From positions 1-5,766 of the forward strand of contig JAJDZO010000379.1 in NCBI GenBank assembly GCA_022824605.1: a stretch of DNA of 5,766 nt. The letters are read 5' to 3'. Below are positions 1-5,421 of this stretch, piece by piece; within the stretch, counting starts at the first letter, position 1; every line of letters starts with the position of its first letter. The notes under the pieces are model-generated. The model saw only the letters and a program-made list of their open reading frames with translations, ran no database searches and was not told the DNA's origin. The position numbers were made by a program, and so were the translations under genes. This DNA comes from Acidimicrobiia bacterium. GTDB lineage: Bacteria > Actinomycetota > Acidimicrobiia > Acidimicrobiales > Aldehydirespiratoraceae.

Positions 1-67
1 GCAGACGCGCTAGCTTGAGGGGCTAGTGCCCAGATTGGGCGTGGGGGTTCAAGTCCCCCCTCCGACA
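1..67 (+). tRNA. tRNA-Leu(GAG), 5' end cut off by the window
   Basis: This is the 3' part of a class II tRNA; the window begins in the D-arm. The anticodon stem is 10-14 paired with 22-26, and the seven-base loop at 15-21 puts anticodon GAG at 17-19, which reads CUC leucine codons. A long variable arm follows, with stem GCCC (28-31) pairing GGGC (37-40), as expected of tRNA-Leu. The T-arm is five G:C pairs (43-47 with 55-59) around the canonical loop TTCAAGT. The 3' acceptor strand is 60-66, followed by discriminator A67, the usual leucine identity base. The next bases are CG rather than CCA, so CCA would be added after transcription. The missing 5' acceptor strand should read GTCGGAG. Confidence 0.93.
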
Positions 68-74
68 CGTTTGT

Positions 75-90
75 GATGTCGCGAGACATC
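75..90 (+). other. Six-bp hairpin with GNRA tetraloop in the tRNA trailer
   Basis: GATGTC (75-80) and GACATC (85-90) are perfect complements separated by GCGA, a GNRA-type tetraloop that is unusually stable in RNA. It sits between the tRNA 3' end and the terminator, so the tRNA trailer would carry two consecutive hairpins. The pairing is seen directly; a role in 3' end maturation is inference. Confidence 0.4.
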
Positions 91-93
91 GGC

Positions 94-123
94 AAGGCCC
101 AAGCCCCAGGTTTGGGCCTTTAT
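94..123 (+). terminator. Intrinsic terminator after tRNA-Leu
   Basis: AAGGCCCAA (94-102) pairs perfectly with TTGGGCCTT (112-120) around a nine-base loop, and the sequence continues into a short T-rich run (TTTAT). It lies 27 nt past the tRNA end with no gene between, so it most likely ends the tRNA transcript. A second small hairpin just upstream (75-90, GATGTC / GACATC closed by a GCGA tetraloop) may help 3' processing or pausing. Confidence 0.75.
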
Positions 124-293
124 CTCACCCTGGGCGGCACATTCGCCCGCCATCTTGGCACCCCTGTGACACATGGTTGGCACACATTCCGGGCCGGACG
201 ACGGCGCGGGGTGGACATGCTTGGACGGGCCGCGAGGGAGAGGTCTCCGCACTGACGCCGACCCCACCGAAACGCAAGCCATTGGGAGACGGC

Positions 294-983
294 GTGAACC
301 TGCTGGAGGAGCCGGGGGCGGCGCTGGCGATCCGGTGTGTGGGCGCGTGCGTGAGCCATGGGGGGCGTCCGATCCTGCGCGACGTTCATCTCGGCGTCGC
401 GCCGGGGCATCAGGTGGCGGTCACGGGGCCGAGCGGATCGGGCAAGACGACGCTGTTGCACATGCTCTCCGGGATCGTCGTACCCACCCGTGGCCGCGTG
501 GTCGTGGCCGGGCATGACCTTGCGTACGCGGCGGCTGGGCAGGGTGCCGCGCTGCGTCGGCGCAAGGTGGCCATGGTCGTGCAGTTCGGCCGGCTTCTTC
601 CGGAGTTGACCGTGGCTGAGAACGTGGCCTTGCCGTTGCGGATCAGGGGCCGGCCGGCGCGCGCCGACCGGGTGAGGCAGGCTCTGGCCGACGTAGGGAT
701 CGAATCTGCGGACGCCTGGCCTGCTCAACTCTCAGCAGGGGAGACGCAGCGGGTGGCGGTGGTGCGGGCGCTGGTTGGCGAGCCCGAGATCCTCCTGTGC
801 GATGAGCCGACCGGATCGCTCGACGCGTCCGACTCGCAGCAGGTCATCCACCTTCTGACGCGGTCGGCGGCCAAGGCAGGTACCACGCTCGTGGTGGTCA
901 CCCGCGACCGAGCGGTCGTGGCGCGAATGCAGGAGGCCTACGCGCTGCACAACGGAGCCCTGTTGCCGGCTCCACCGCGCTGA
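294..983 (+). CDS. Orphan ABC transporter ATP-binding protein, LolD/MacB type, with degenerate H-loop
   Basis: Predicted cytoplasmic nucleotide-binding subunit of an ABC transporter, 229 aa from the chosen GTG, which is the usual length for LolD/MacB-like ATPases. Visible motifs in order: Walker A GPSGSGKT (residues 45-52), Q-loop Gln97, signature LSAGE (146-150, for the usual LSGGQ), and Walker B ILLCDE (166-171) followed by the D-loop sequence PTGSLD. The H-loop, normally VTHD, reads VTRD with Arg204, and no aromatic A-loop residue is obvious near residues 20-24. I chose GTG at 294 because GGGAG lies five bases upstream (284-288). The frame extends back to a TTG at 177, but that would add 39 non-conserved residues. 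No permease gene is visible: a tRNA lies upstream and a dehydrogenase downstream. The family is certain. The transported substrate is unknown, and hydrolysis may be impaired. Confidence 0.88.
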   Translation: MNLLEEPGAALAIRCVGACVSHGGRPILRDVHLGVAPGHQVAVTGPSGSGKTTLLHMLSGIVVPTRGRVVVAGHDLAYAAAGQGAALRRRKVAMVVQFGRLLPELTVAENVALPLRIRGRPARADRVRQALADVGIESADAWPAQLSAGETQRVAVVRALVGEPEILLCDEPTGSLDASDSQQVIHLLTRSAAKAGTTLVVVTRDRAVVARMQEAYALHNGALLPAPPR

Positions 984-1092
984 TCGGACGACCGGCTCTC
1001 GTGGTGTCGACACGGCAGACCCGCAGGTGCCATAGACGTCGCACGGACCGAGCGGATCGTGCCCGATACGCTCCGCGAGCGACGAACCACAC

Positions 1093-1099
1093 GGAGAAG
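1093..1099 (+). promoter_or_regulatory. Shine-Dalgarno site of the HisD-family gene
   Basis: GGAGAAG lies directly before ATG at 1102, with five bases between GGAG and the start. It supports that ATG as the start and therefore a separate leader between the ABC gene and this one. The 118-bp gap from 984 holds no recognisable terminator or convincing promoter. Confidence 0.7.
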
Positions 1100-1101
1100 C
1101 A

Positions 1102-2385
1102 ATGGCTGAGATCCTCAAGGACGCGACCGCGAAACACTCCCACGGCTCCGATCCAGACCTCACAGAACGGGTTCGCGGGCTGATCGCCGACATTGAGACC
1201 CGTGGCGAGGTGGCCGTGCGTGAGATGTCGGCCCAATTCGACGGATGGGAACCCGACCGGTTCGAGCTGACGCAGGACCAGATCTCCGAGATCGTCGCCG
1301 GGGTCGATCCATCGACGATCGACGACATCCGGTTCGCCCAGACCCAGATACGCAACTTTGCGCAGGCCCAACTCGAAACGCTTGCCGACCTCGAGGTCGA
1401 GACGCTCCCCGGCGTCACGCTCGGGCACAAGAACATTCCCGTGTCGGCCGTCGGGGCTTACGTGCCCGGCGGGCGGTACCCGATGGTGGCCTCCGCTCAC
1501 ATGAGCGTGCTGACCGCCAAGGTGGCCGGGGTCCGCAGGGTCGCAGCCTGCACTCCGCCGATAAACGGTGCGGTGCCGGCTGAGACGGTCGCCGCGATGC
1601 ACCTGGCCGGCGCCGACGAGATCTACCTGCTGGGCGGAGTGCAGGCAGTGGCGGCGCTGGCGATCGGCACCGAGTTCGTCGATCCCGTCGACGTGCTGGT
1701 GGGGCCGGGCAATGCGTTCGTAGCCGAGGCCAAGCGCCAGTTGTACGGCCGGGTCGGGATCGACCTTCTCGCAGGGCCCACCGAGACCCTGCTGTTGGCC
1801 GACGACACGGTCGACGGGGAAATGTGCGCAACCGACCTGTTGGGTCAGGCCGAGCACGGCCCCACCTCACCGGCGGTTCTGCTCACCACGTCGCGTGAGT
1901 TGGGCCTAGACACCATCGCCGAGGTGGAATCCCAACTCAGAACCCTGGCCACCGCCGACATCGCCTCGCAGGCATGGGCCGACTACGGCCGCGTGGTGCT
2001 GTGCGACGACAACGCCGAGATGCTGGCCCTGGCCAACGACCTGGCCTTCGAGCATGTCCAGGTGATGACGGGCGACGACGACTACTTCCTGGCCAACCTC
2101 ACCAACTACGGCGCCGTCTTCGTGGGGCCGATGACCAACGTCTCCTACGGCGACAAGGTGATCGGCACCAATCACACGCTGCCCACGCAGGGCGCGGCCC
2201 GCTACACCGGCGGCCTGTGGGTGGGCAAGTTCATCAAGACCGTCACCTACCAGCGAGTCACCGATCCTGCCTCGAGCGTGCTGATAGGGGAGTACTGCAG
2301 CCGCCTGTGCGCCATCGAGAACTTCGCCGGCCACCAGGCCCAGGCCGACATCCGAGTCCGCCGCTACCGCGAGGTCGACTCCTAA
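1102..2385 (+). CDS. Histidinol-dehydrogenase-family NAD(P)-dependent alcohol dehydrogenase (HpsN-like paralogue)
   Basis: Zn-dependent dehydrogenase of the HisD fold, 427 aa, full length for the family. By alignment from memory with E. coli HisD, the zinc ligands are Gln249 and His252 (in GQAEHGPTSP), Asp351 (YGDKVIGTNH) and His411. The catalytic pair is Glu317-His318 (AFEH), and His358 and Glu406 match the other substrate-site residues. YVPGG (121-124 region) and GPGN (201-204) are family signatures. The variant AEHGPTSP in place of the biosynthetic AEHDxxA, AGPTE in place of AGPSE, and the ending SRLCAIENFAGHQAQADIRVRRY-like tail resemble the paralogues that include HpsN, which oxidises (R)-sulfopropanediol. 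No other his gene is present. I therefore favour oxidation of a small diol or amino alcohol in catabolism, though histidinol cannot be excluded. The next gene starts 134 bp downstream. Confidence 0.9.
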   Translation: MAEILKDATAKHSHGSDPDLTERVRGLIADIETRGEVAVREMSAQFDGWEPDRFELTQDQISEIVAGVDPSTIDDIRFAQTQIRNFAQAQLETLADLEVETLPGVTLGHKNIPVSAVGAYVPGGRYPMVASAHMSVLTAKVAGVRRVAACTPPINGAVPAETVAAMHLAGADEIYLLGGVQAVAALAIGTEFVDPVDVLVGPGNAFVAEAKRQLYGRVGIDLLAGPTETLLLADDTVDGEMCATDLLGQAEHGPTSPAVLLTTSRELGLDTIAEVESQLRTLATADIASQAWADYGRVVLCDDNAEMLALANDLAFEHVQVMTGDDDYFLANLTNYGAVFVGPMTNVSYGDKVIGTNHTLPTQGAARYTGGLWVGKFIKTVTYQRVTDPASSVLIGEYCSRLCAIENFAGHQAQADIRVRRYREVDS

Positions 2386-2423
2386 GCGCGAGGCCCGTAC
2401 CAGCCGGCAGCCGTTCTGGGGCG

Positions 2424-2437
2424 GAGTCAGTTGACTC
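2424..2437. promoter_or_regulatory. Inverted repeat GAGTCA-GT-TGACTC, candidate operator
   Basis: Two perfectly complementary six-base half-sites are separated by two bases. The right half overlaps TTGACT (2431-2436), a good match to a -35 box upstream of the PPOX gene. A dimeric regulator bound here would block that promoter. The dyad is seen directly; its function and the identity of any regulator are inference. It is too short to be a terminator for the preceding gene. Confidence 0.35.
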
Positions 2438-2475
2438 GCGTATGCCTACTCCCTAGAGGCGGGCAGTGTTATACC
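2431..2475 (+). promoter_or_regulatory. Candidate promoter(s) for the PPOX/FDOR gene
   Basis: Two readings are possible. One is TTGACT (2431-2436), a 17-bp spacer, then TAGAGG (2454-2459): a good -35 box with a poor -10 box. The other is an extended -10, TGTTATACC (2467-2475), with no clear -35 box. Either would start transcription about 35-55 nt before the GTG at 2520. The interval follows a gene end and is locally richer in A/T than its surroundings, which supports a promoter here. Confidence 0.35.
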
Positions 2476-2519
2476 TAGCTCAACCCACACTGTTCAGGGT
2501 TGCCCGGAAAGGAGCCGCC

Positions 2520-3044
2520 GTGGGACAGAACCAGCGATCCCAGATCGAGATGACCGAAGCGGAGCTAGCGGTCTTCATCGAGCAGTCGCGCACCTGCACC
2601 ATGGCTACGGTCGGGCTCGGCGGGATGCCCCATCTGGTGGCCATGTGGTACGCGTGGCTCGACGGCCAGATCTGGGTCGAGTCCAAGGCCAAGGCCCAGA
2701 AGATCGTCAACCTGCGCCGAGACGGCCGCATGTCGGTGATGATCGAAGCGGGCAACACCTACGACACACTGCGGGGGGCGTCGCTTGAAGGCCGTGGGGT
2801 GATCGTGGAAGACCCCGATGAGGTCTGGCGGGTCGGAGTCGACGTTTGGGAGCGCTACACCGCGCCCTACTCCGAGGAGGTGCGACCTCTGGTGGAGGCG
2901 ATGCTGCACAAGCGGGTGGCGGTGCGCCTCGACGTGGAACGGGTCCGCACCTGGGATCACCGCAAGCTCGGACTCGGTGCCATCAGGGTCGGCGGCACCA
3001 CCGGTGCGTACCTCGACGGTCCTGGCCTCCCCGGACCCGGCTGA
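2520..3044 (+). CDS. PPOX/FDOR split-barrel oxidoreductase (probable F420- or flavin-dependent)
   Basis: A 174-aa protein of the pyridoxamine-5'-phosphate-oxidase-like split beta-barrel superfamily. The family signature covers residues 25-90: a strand with TCTMATVGLGGMPH, then AMWYAW, IWVESKAKAQK, an LRRDGRMSV segment and an LEGRG strand. This resembles the actinobacterial FDOR-B group, many of which bind deazaflavin F420 and reduce or oxidise small molecules; FMN or haem-related use is also known in the superfamily. I chose GTG at 2520 because AAAGGAG (2508-2514) stands five bases upstream and the conserved fold starts soon after. A GTG at 2466 in the same frame has no such site and would add 18 residues overlapping the promoter. 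The C-terminus (Gly/Pro-rich, residues 167-174) ends at a TGA beyond which the frame stays open; see the LacI relic. Family good, substrate unknown. Confidence 0.85.
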   Translation: MGQNQRSQIEMTEAELAVFIEQSRTCTMATVGLGGMPHLVAMWYAWLDGQIWVESKAKAQKIVNLRRDGRMSVMIEAGNTYDTLRGASLEGRGVIVEDPDEVWRVGVDVWERYTAPYSEEVRPLVEAMLHKRVAVRLDVERVRTWDHRKLGLGAIRVGGTTGAYLDGPGLPGPG

Positions 3045-3179
3045 GCAATAGCGGCCACCAAGCTCGCCCACATCATCCGCAACGAGCCCATGGAAGCATG
3101 CACCTTCCTCCCAACCCAACTGGTGTTGCGGGGCACCACCGCCAAAGCACCCGCCGGCCGGATCGCGACGGCGGTCTAG
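3045..3179 (+). pseudogene. Relic of the C-terminal end of a LacI-family transcriptional regulator (tentative)
   Basis: Immediately after the PPOX stop TGA (3042-3044), the same frame runs open for 44 codons to TAG at 3177-3179. The translation includes ATKLAHIIRNEP and LPTQLVLRGTTA. These resemble the end of LacI/GalR repressors, where a final helix of the type AxxLLLxRIxxP is followed by a strand of the type LPTELVVRGSTA. No start codon, DNA-binding domain or sugar-binding core is present, so if the match is right this is a fragment of about 10-15% of such a protein. The resemblance is recognised by eye and is short. A chance similarity or a decayed C-terminal extension of the PPOX protein are the alternatives. 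Confidence 0.45.
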
Positions 3180-3233
3180 AAAGTGCACGGTTTGCGATGG
3201 TGTGGTTGACATCGATGCGGGCGGGTAGGCACC

Positions 3234-3374
3234 GTGGTCTACCGCGCGGGACCCCACTGCAACCGCGCCGACCGGGCCGCGGCCCGCCTCGCACGGCTGG
3301 GGCGGCCGGTCAAGAAGATGATCGGCGGCAAGATCGGCTGGCTCGACGAGGCCTTCCAACTCGCCACCAGCTGA
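3234..3374 (+). pseudogene. Relic of a rhodanese-like domain, C-terminal half, catalytic Cys lost
   Basis: In this frame 46 codons (stop TGA 3372-3374) read VVYRAGPHCNRADRAA, then ARLARLGRPVKKMIGG and GWLDEAF. This matches the second half of the single-domain rhodaneses of the type VVYCxGPxCNxAxxAAxRLAxLGxxVKxMxGGxxGWxxEGF. The residue that should be the active-site Cys (VVYC) is Arg (CGC at 3243-3245); the second Cys of the loop is kept. The preceding in-frame codons reach a stop at 3207-3209 with no sign of the N-terminal half. A rhodanese would transfer sulfane sulfur from thiosulfate or a persulfide; this fragment should not. No Shine-Dalgarno site is convincing before the GTG at 3234. 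Confidence in the family is moderate to good, and in inactivity high. Confidence 0.6.
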
Positions 3375-3457
3375 CCGCCCAACAGGTCCCGGGTTGTACA
3401 GTCGGCAACCGGCGGTCGGATCGAACGGCACAAGGGGGCGCCACGCGCGAACGACGG

Positions 3458-3880
3458 TTGAACGAGCACGGTGCCGAGATCACGTCGCAGCGGATCTTCA
3501 GCTGGGACGAACTCGATGCGGTGCGCTGGGACGACGAGCAGGTGGACGCCCAGATCGTGACCGGCGAGCACATGCACCTCATCCGGGCGGTCTACGCGCC
3601 GGGTGCGACCTATGAGATGCACAGCCATCCCCATGAGCAGTTCAGCGTGCTGCTGTCGGGGCGCCTGCGGCTGACGGTCGGAGACGAGACCCGCGAGATC
3701 GGCCCGGGCGGCGGCTGGTATGCGCCGGGCGGCGTGCCCCACGGGGGCGAGGTGCTCGGAGACGAGCCTGCGGTGTTCCTCGACGTGTACTCACCGGCGA
3801 CGACCTGGATCCTCGATCAGTTCGCGACGGGCCGACGGATTCCGGCCGGCGAGCGCACCGGAGCGGAGCCCCAGGGCTGA
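3458..3880 (+). CDS. Small cupin-domain protein, coupled to the PhyH gene
   Basis: A single-domain cupin of 140 aa from TTG at 3458. Motif 1 is GATYEMHSHPHEQFSVLLSG (residues 49-68), with His55, His57 and Glu60/Gln61 as likely metal ligands. Motif 2 is PGGVPHGG (90-97), with His95 as the fourth ligand. The conserved jelly-roll strands surround these, and a DVYSP segment (109-113) ends the barrel. The fold is known for small metal-dependent isomerases, lyases, dioxygenases and sugar-binding domains; this one resembles KdgF-like short cupins in its HSHPHEQ motif, but no substrate can be assigned. The start is uncertain: TTG 3458 has a poor ribosome site, and AAGGGGG at 3432-3438 sits better for an unusual ACG at 3443. 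The frame upstream is open but runs through relic sequence, so a longer protein is unlikely. Its stop shares one base with the next gene's ATG, implying translational coupling. Confidence 0.82.
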   Translation: MNEHGAEITSQRIFSWDELDAVRWDDEQVDAQIVTGEHMHLIRAVYAPGATYEMHSHPHEQFSVLLSGRLRLTVGDETREIGPGGGWYAPGGVPHGGEVLGDEPAVFLDVYSPATTWILDQFATGRRIPAGERTGAEPQG

Positions 3881-4791
3881 TGAACGAATACGGACCGGAC
3901 ACCCATCCTTCCGACGCTGCGGCTGCAGTGACCCGCGACGGGTACGCCGTGGTGCGCGACGCCATCGACGACGACACTGTGGCCGCGGTTGCCGCCGATC
4001 TCCAGCCATTCCTCGATGCCGCCCACACCGGCCATGAGGAGTTCATGGGCAGCCTCACCAAGCGATTCGGTGCTCTGATCGCGAAGTCGACCGCAGTGCA
4101 GGCGCTGATCATGCATCCCCTCGTGCTCGCAGTCGCCGATCACGCCCTGCTGCCGAGCTGCGCGGCGTATCGGCTCCACTACACCGGCGTGATGCACCTC
4201 GAGCCGGGGGAACGGCAGCAGGTGCTGCATCGCGACACCTCGGTGTATCCCTTCGCAAACCCGTGCCCCCCGCTGACAGTGGCCACGATGTGGGCGATCT
4301 CGGACTTCACCCGCCAGAACGGCGGTACCCGGGTATGCCCCGGAAGCCACCGGTGGCCCAACGAACGAGTGCCGAGCCGATCCGAATTGGTCGCCACCGA
4401 GATGCCGGCCGGCTCGGTGCTCATCTATCTCGGCAACACTATTCACGGCGGGGGATCGAATCGGTCGGACCGGTCCCGTACCGGCGTGGCGTTGCACTAC
4501 TCCCTGGGCTGGCTACGCCAGGAGGAGAACCAGTACCTGGCCGTGCCCCAAGAGGTGGCCCGGACGCTGCCTGATGAACTCCAGGAGCTGATGGGGTACT
4601 CCCTCGGCTCGGCCAACTTCGGCTTCGTCGACCATGTGGCGCCCAAGGACTATCTCCACGGTGTGCGCGACCCGTCCGACAGCGACCTCAGCCCCGCCGG
4701 GATGAGCGAGCGGGTCGACGCGCTGGAGCGCTTCCACGTCAGCCACACCGCCCGAGGCCCGGCCCGCCACTACGACATGGACATCGACTGA
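3880..4791 (+). CDS. Phytanoyl-CoA dioxygenase (PhyH) family Fe(II)/2-oxoglutarate-dependent oxygenase
   Basis: A 303-aa non-haem iron oxygenase, the normal size for PhyH proteins. The iron-binding triad is visible: His117-Arg-Asp119 in VLHRDTSVYPF and distal His189 in NTIHGGGSNR. Arg200 lies eleven residues after the distal His, the same spacing as the 2-oxoglutarate-binding Arg in human phytanoyl-CoA hydroxylase. Other family marks are WAISDFTRQNGGTRVCPGSH (138-157) and LGWLRQEENQYL (209-220), typical of a bacterial and fungal PhyH subgroup acting on small molecules and natural products rather than on acyl-CoA. The expected reaction is hydroxylation or oxidation with O2 and 2-oxoglutarate, giving succinate and CO2. 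The substrate is unknown. The ATG overlaps the cupin stop (TGATG) with GGAG 11 bases upstream, so expression probably depends on the cupin. Ectoine hydroxylase was considered, but its hallmark sequences are absent. Confidence 0.93.
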   Translation: MNEYGPDTHPSDAAAAVTRDGYAVVRDAIDDDTVAAVAADLQPFLDAAHTGHEEFMGSLTKRFGALIAKSTAVQALIMHPLVLAVADHALLPSCAAYRLHYTGVMHLEPGERQQVLHRDTSVYPFANPCPPLTVATMWAISDFTRQNGGTRVCPGSHRWPNERVPSRSELVATEMPAGSVLIYLGNTIHGGGSNRSDRSRTGVALHYSLGWLRQEENQYLAVPQEVARTLPDELQELMGYSLGSANFGFVDHVAPKDYLHGVRDPSDSDLSPAGMSERVDALERFHVSHTARGPARHYDMDID

Positions 4792-4793
4792 CG

Positions 4794-4818
4794 CCTCCGG
4801 GAGTCGGCAACCCGGGGG
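4794..4818. terminator. Hairpin between convergent PhyH and mazF-like genes
   Basis: CCTCCGGG (4794-4801) pairs with CCCGGGGG (4811-4818), one G-U wobble included, around a nine-base loop. It sits three bases past the PhyH stop and about 35 bases past the end of the toxin gene on the other strand. There is no U-run on either side, so it may be a factor-assisted terminator or only a pause or stabilising hairpin. It is the only terminator-like structure in the 61-bp gap. Confidence 0.35.
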
Positions 4819-4852
4819 GCGCCGGCTCGCAGCTGGGGAGCGGTGACGACTT

Positions 4853-5191
4853 TCAGTGGTTGAGCACGGTCTTGACGACGGATGTGACCTGGTGGCTCGC
4901 GCTGGAGTCGATCTGGCCCAAGCGGTGCACGAGACGGCGGCGGCTTACAGATCGGATCAACTCGCACTGGGCATAACTGGTCTCGTCGAGACCAGTCTCC
5001 GCGTCCGACTCGATCTCGACGTGCAGCGAGAGGCCGCGCCGGGTCGTCGTCAGCGGTGCCACGATCACGAACGGGAAGCCGGGGCCGAACGCGTCCGGCG
5101 GCCCGATCACGAGCGCGGGACGAACGGTGGCGGGCTCACCGGGATGGGGGTCACCAAAGTCGACCAGCCAGAGATCGTCAACCGAGGCCAT
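4853..5191 (-). CDS. MazF/PemK-family endoribonuclease toxin
   Basis: Toxin of a type II toxin-antitoxin module, 112 aa, the normal size for MazF. It begins with DLWLVDFGDPHPGEPATVRP (residues 6-25), the family strand-loop-strand. Arg24 and Thr48 (in APLTTTRRG) stand where MazF places its catalytic Arg and Thr. The C-terminal half has CELIRSVSRRRL (76-87), equivalent to the CDQIRTIDxxRL motif, followed by the final helix. MazF enzymes cut single-stranded RNA at short sequence motifs and slow growth until bound by their antitoxin; the cleavage sequence cannot be predicted here. The start ATG lies inside the 3' end of the antitoxin gene (14-nt overlap), with GGTGA a few bases upstream, so it is probably translated by coupling. 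It converges with the PhyH gene. Nothing looks truncated. Confidence 0.9.
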   Translation of the reverse strand: MASVDDLWLVDFGDPHPGEPATVRPALVIGPPDAFGPGFPFVIVAPLTTTRRGLSLHVEIESDAETGLDETSYAQCELIRSVSRRRLVHRLGQIDSSASHQVTSVVKTVLNH

Positions 5192-5414
5192 CGGTCACCG
5201 ACGTGCTCTCGGCATCGGCCAGATACGCCGCCCACGCTGCGGGATCGCTGCGCAACTCGGCGATCTCGGCCGTCACCCGGCGGGCGAACCGCTGGCGCCG
5301 CAGCGCCTCGACGGCGTCGCGCACCGTGTCGATGAGTGAGGCGCCGGCCGCATCGCTGAGCTCGACGAGCCGGGCGTGGGTGTCGGTGTCGATACGGATC
5401 GTCGTGGTCGCCAT
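5178..5414 (-). CDS. Antitoxin of the MazEF-type pair, ribbon-helix-helix-like
   Basis: A 78-aa acidic-tailed protein encoded just ahead of the toxin. Residues 1-45 look like a ribbon-helix-helix DNA-binding domain: a short beta strand (TTTIRIDTDT, 3-12), a helix (HARLVELSDAAG), a turn, and a second helix (SLIDTVRDAVEALRRQ, 26-41). The C-terminal part (TAEIAELRSDPAAWAAYLADAES) is amphipathic and would bind and block the toxin. This is the standard architecture in actinobacterial MazEF pairs. By analogy the protein represses its own promoter alone or with the toxin. No Shine-Dalgarno site precedes the ATG at 5414, and the predicted promoter lies so close that the mRNA may be leaderless. Assignment rests on the fold pattern plus position beside a clear MazF. 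Confidence 0.85.
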   Translation of the reverse strand: MATTTIRIDTDTHARLVELSDAAGASLIDTVRDAVEALRRQRFARRVTAEIAELRSDPAAWAAYLADAESTSVTDGLG

Positions 5415-5421
5415 CCAGTCG

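Larger units (their letters stand above)
3045..3457. other. 413-bp interval without an intact gene
   Basis: Between the PPOX stop and the cupin start there is no complete gene on either strand. It holds the LacI-like tail (3045-3179), about 55 bp of unassigned sequence, the rhodanese tail (3234-3374) and an 83-bp leader. The leader has a weak -10-like TACAGT at 3397-3402 and AAGGGGG at 3432-3438. A perfect TTGACA occurs at 3206-3211 but no -10 box follows at the right distance. I see no direct repeats, insertion-sequence ends or tRNA-derived repeats that would explain how the fragments arose. Confidence 0.6.

Noticed and set aside
43..67. tRNA 3' end as an integration site for a genomic island
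   Set aside because: I found no second copy of the tRNA 3' sequence and no integrase in the window, so there is no positive evidence.
177..293. TTG start at 177 for the ABC ATPase
   Set aside because: It adds 39 residues with no conserved character and no ribosome site; GTG at 294 has GGGAG at good spacing and gives normal length.
1004..1013. Palindrome GTGTCGACAC upstream of the HisD-family gene
   Set aside because: A ten-base palindrome is expected several times by chance in a window of this size, it does not extend outward, and no promoter is recognisable beside it.
898..1857. Long minus-strand open frame (319 codons) opposite the HisD-family gene
   Set aside because: It is a shadow of the real gene in GC-rich DNA; its translation shows no family features, while the plus strand has a complete conserved enzyme.
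2466..2519. GTG start at 2466 for the PPOX gene
   Set aside because: It overlaps the promoter-like sequence and lacks a Shine-Dalgarno site, unlike GTG 2520.
3206..3211. Perfect TTGACA hexamer
   Set aside because: No acceptable -10 box lies 16-18 bp downstream (TAGGCA at 3226 is only 14 bp away), and there is no intact gene to drive.
2565..3431. Minus-strand open frame of 288 codons across the PPOX gene and the relic interval
   Set aside because: Low-complexity His/Gly/Pro/Arg-rich translation with no motifs, and antisense to a recognisable gene over much of its length.
2846..3457. Upstream extension of the cupin frame to 2846
   Set aside because: It overlaps the PPOX gene and relic sequences, is Arg/Pro/His-rich and unlike cupins; the conserved domain begins only after about 3458.
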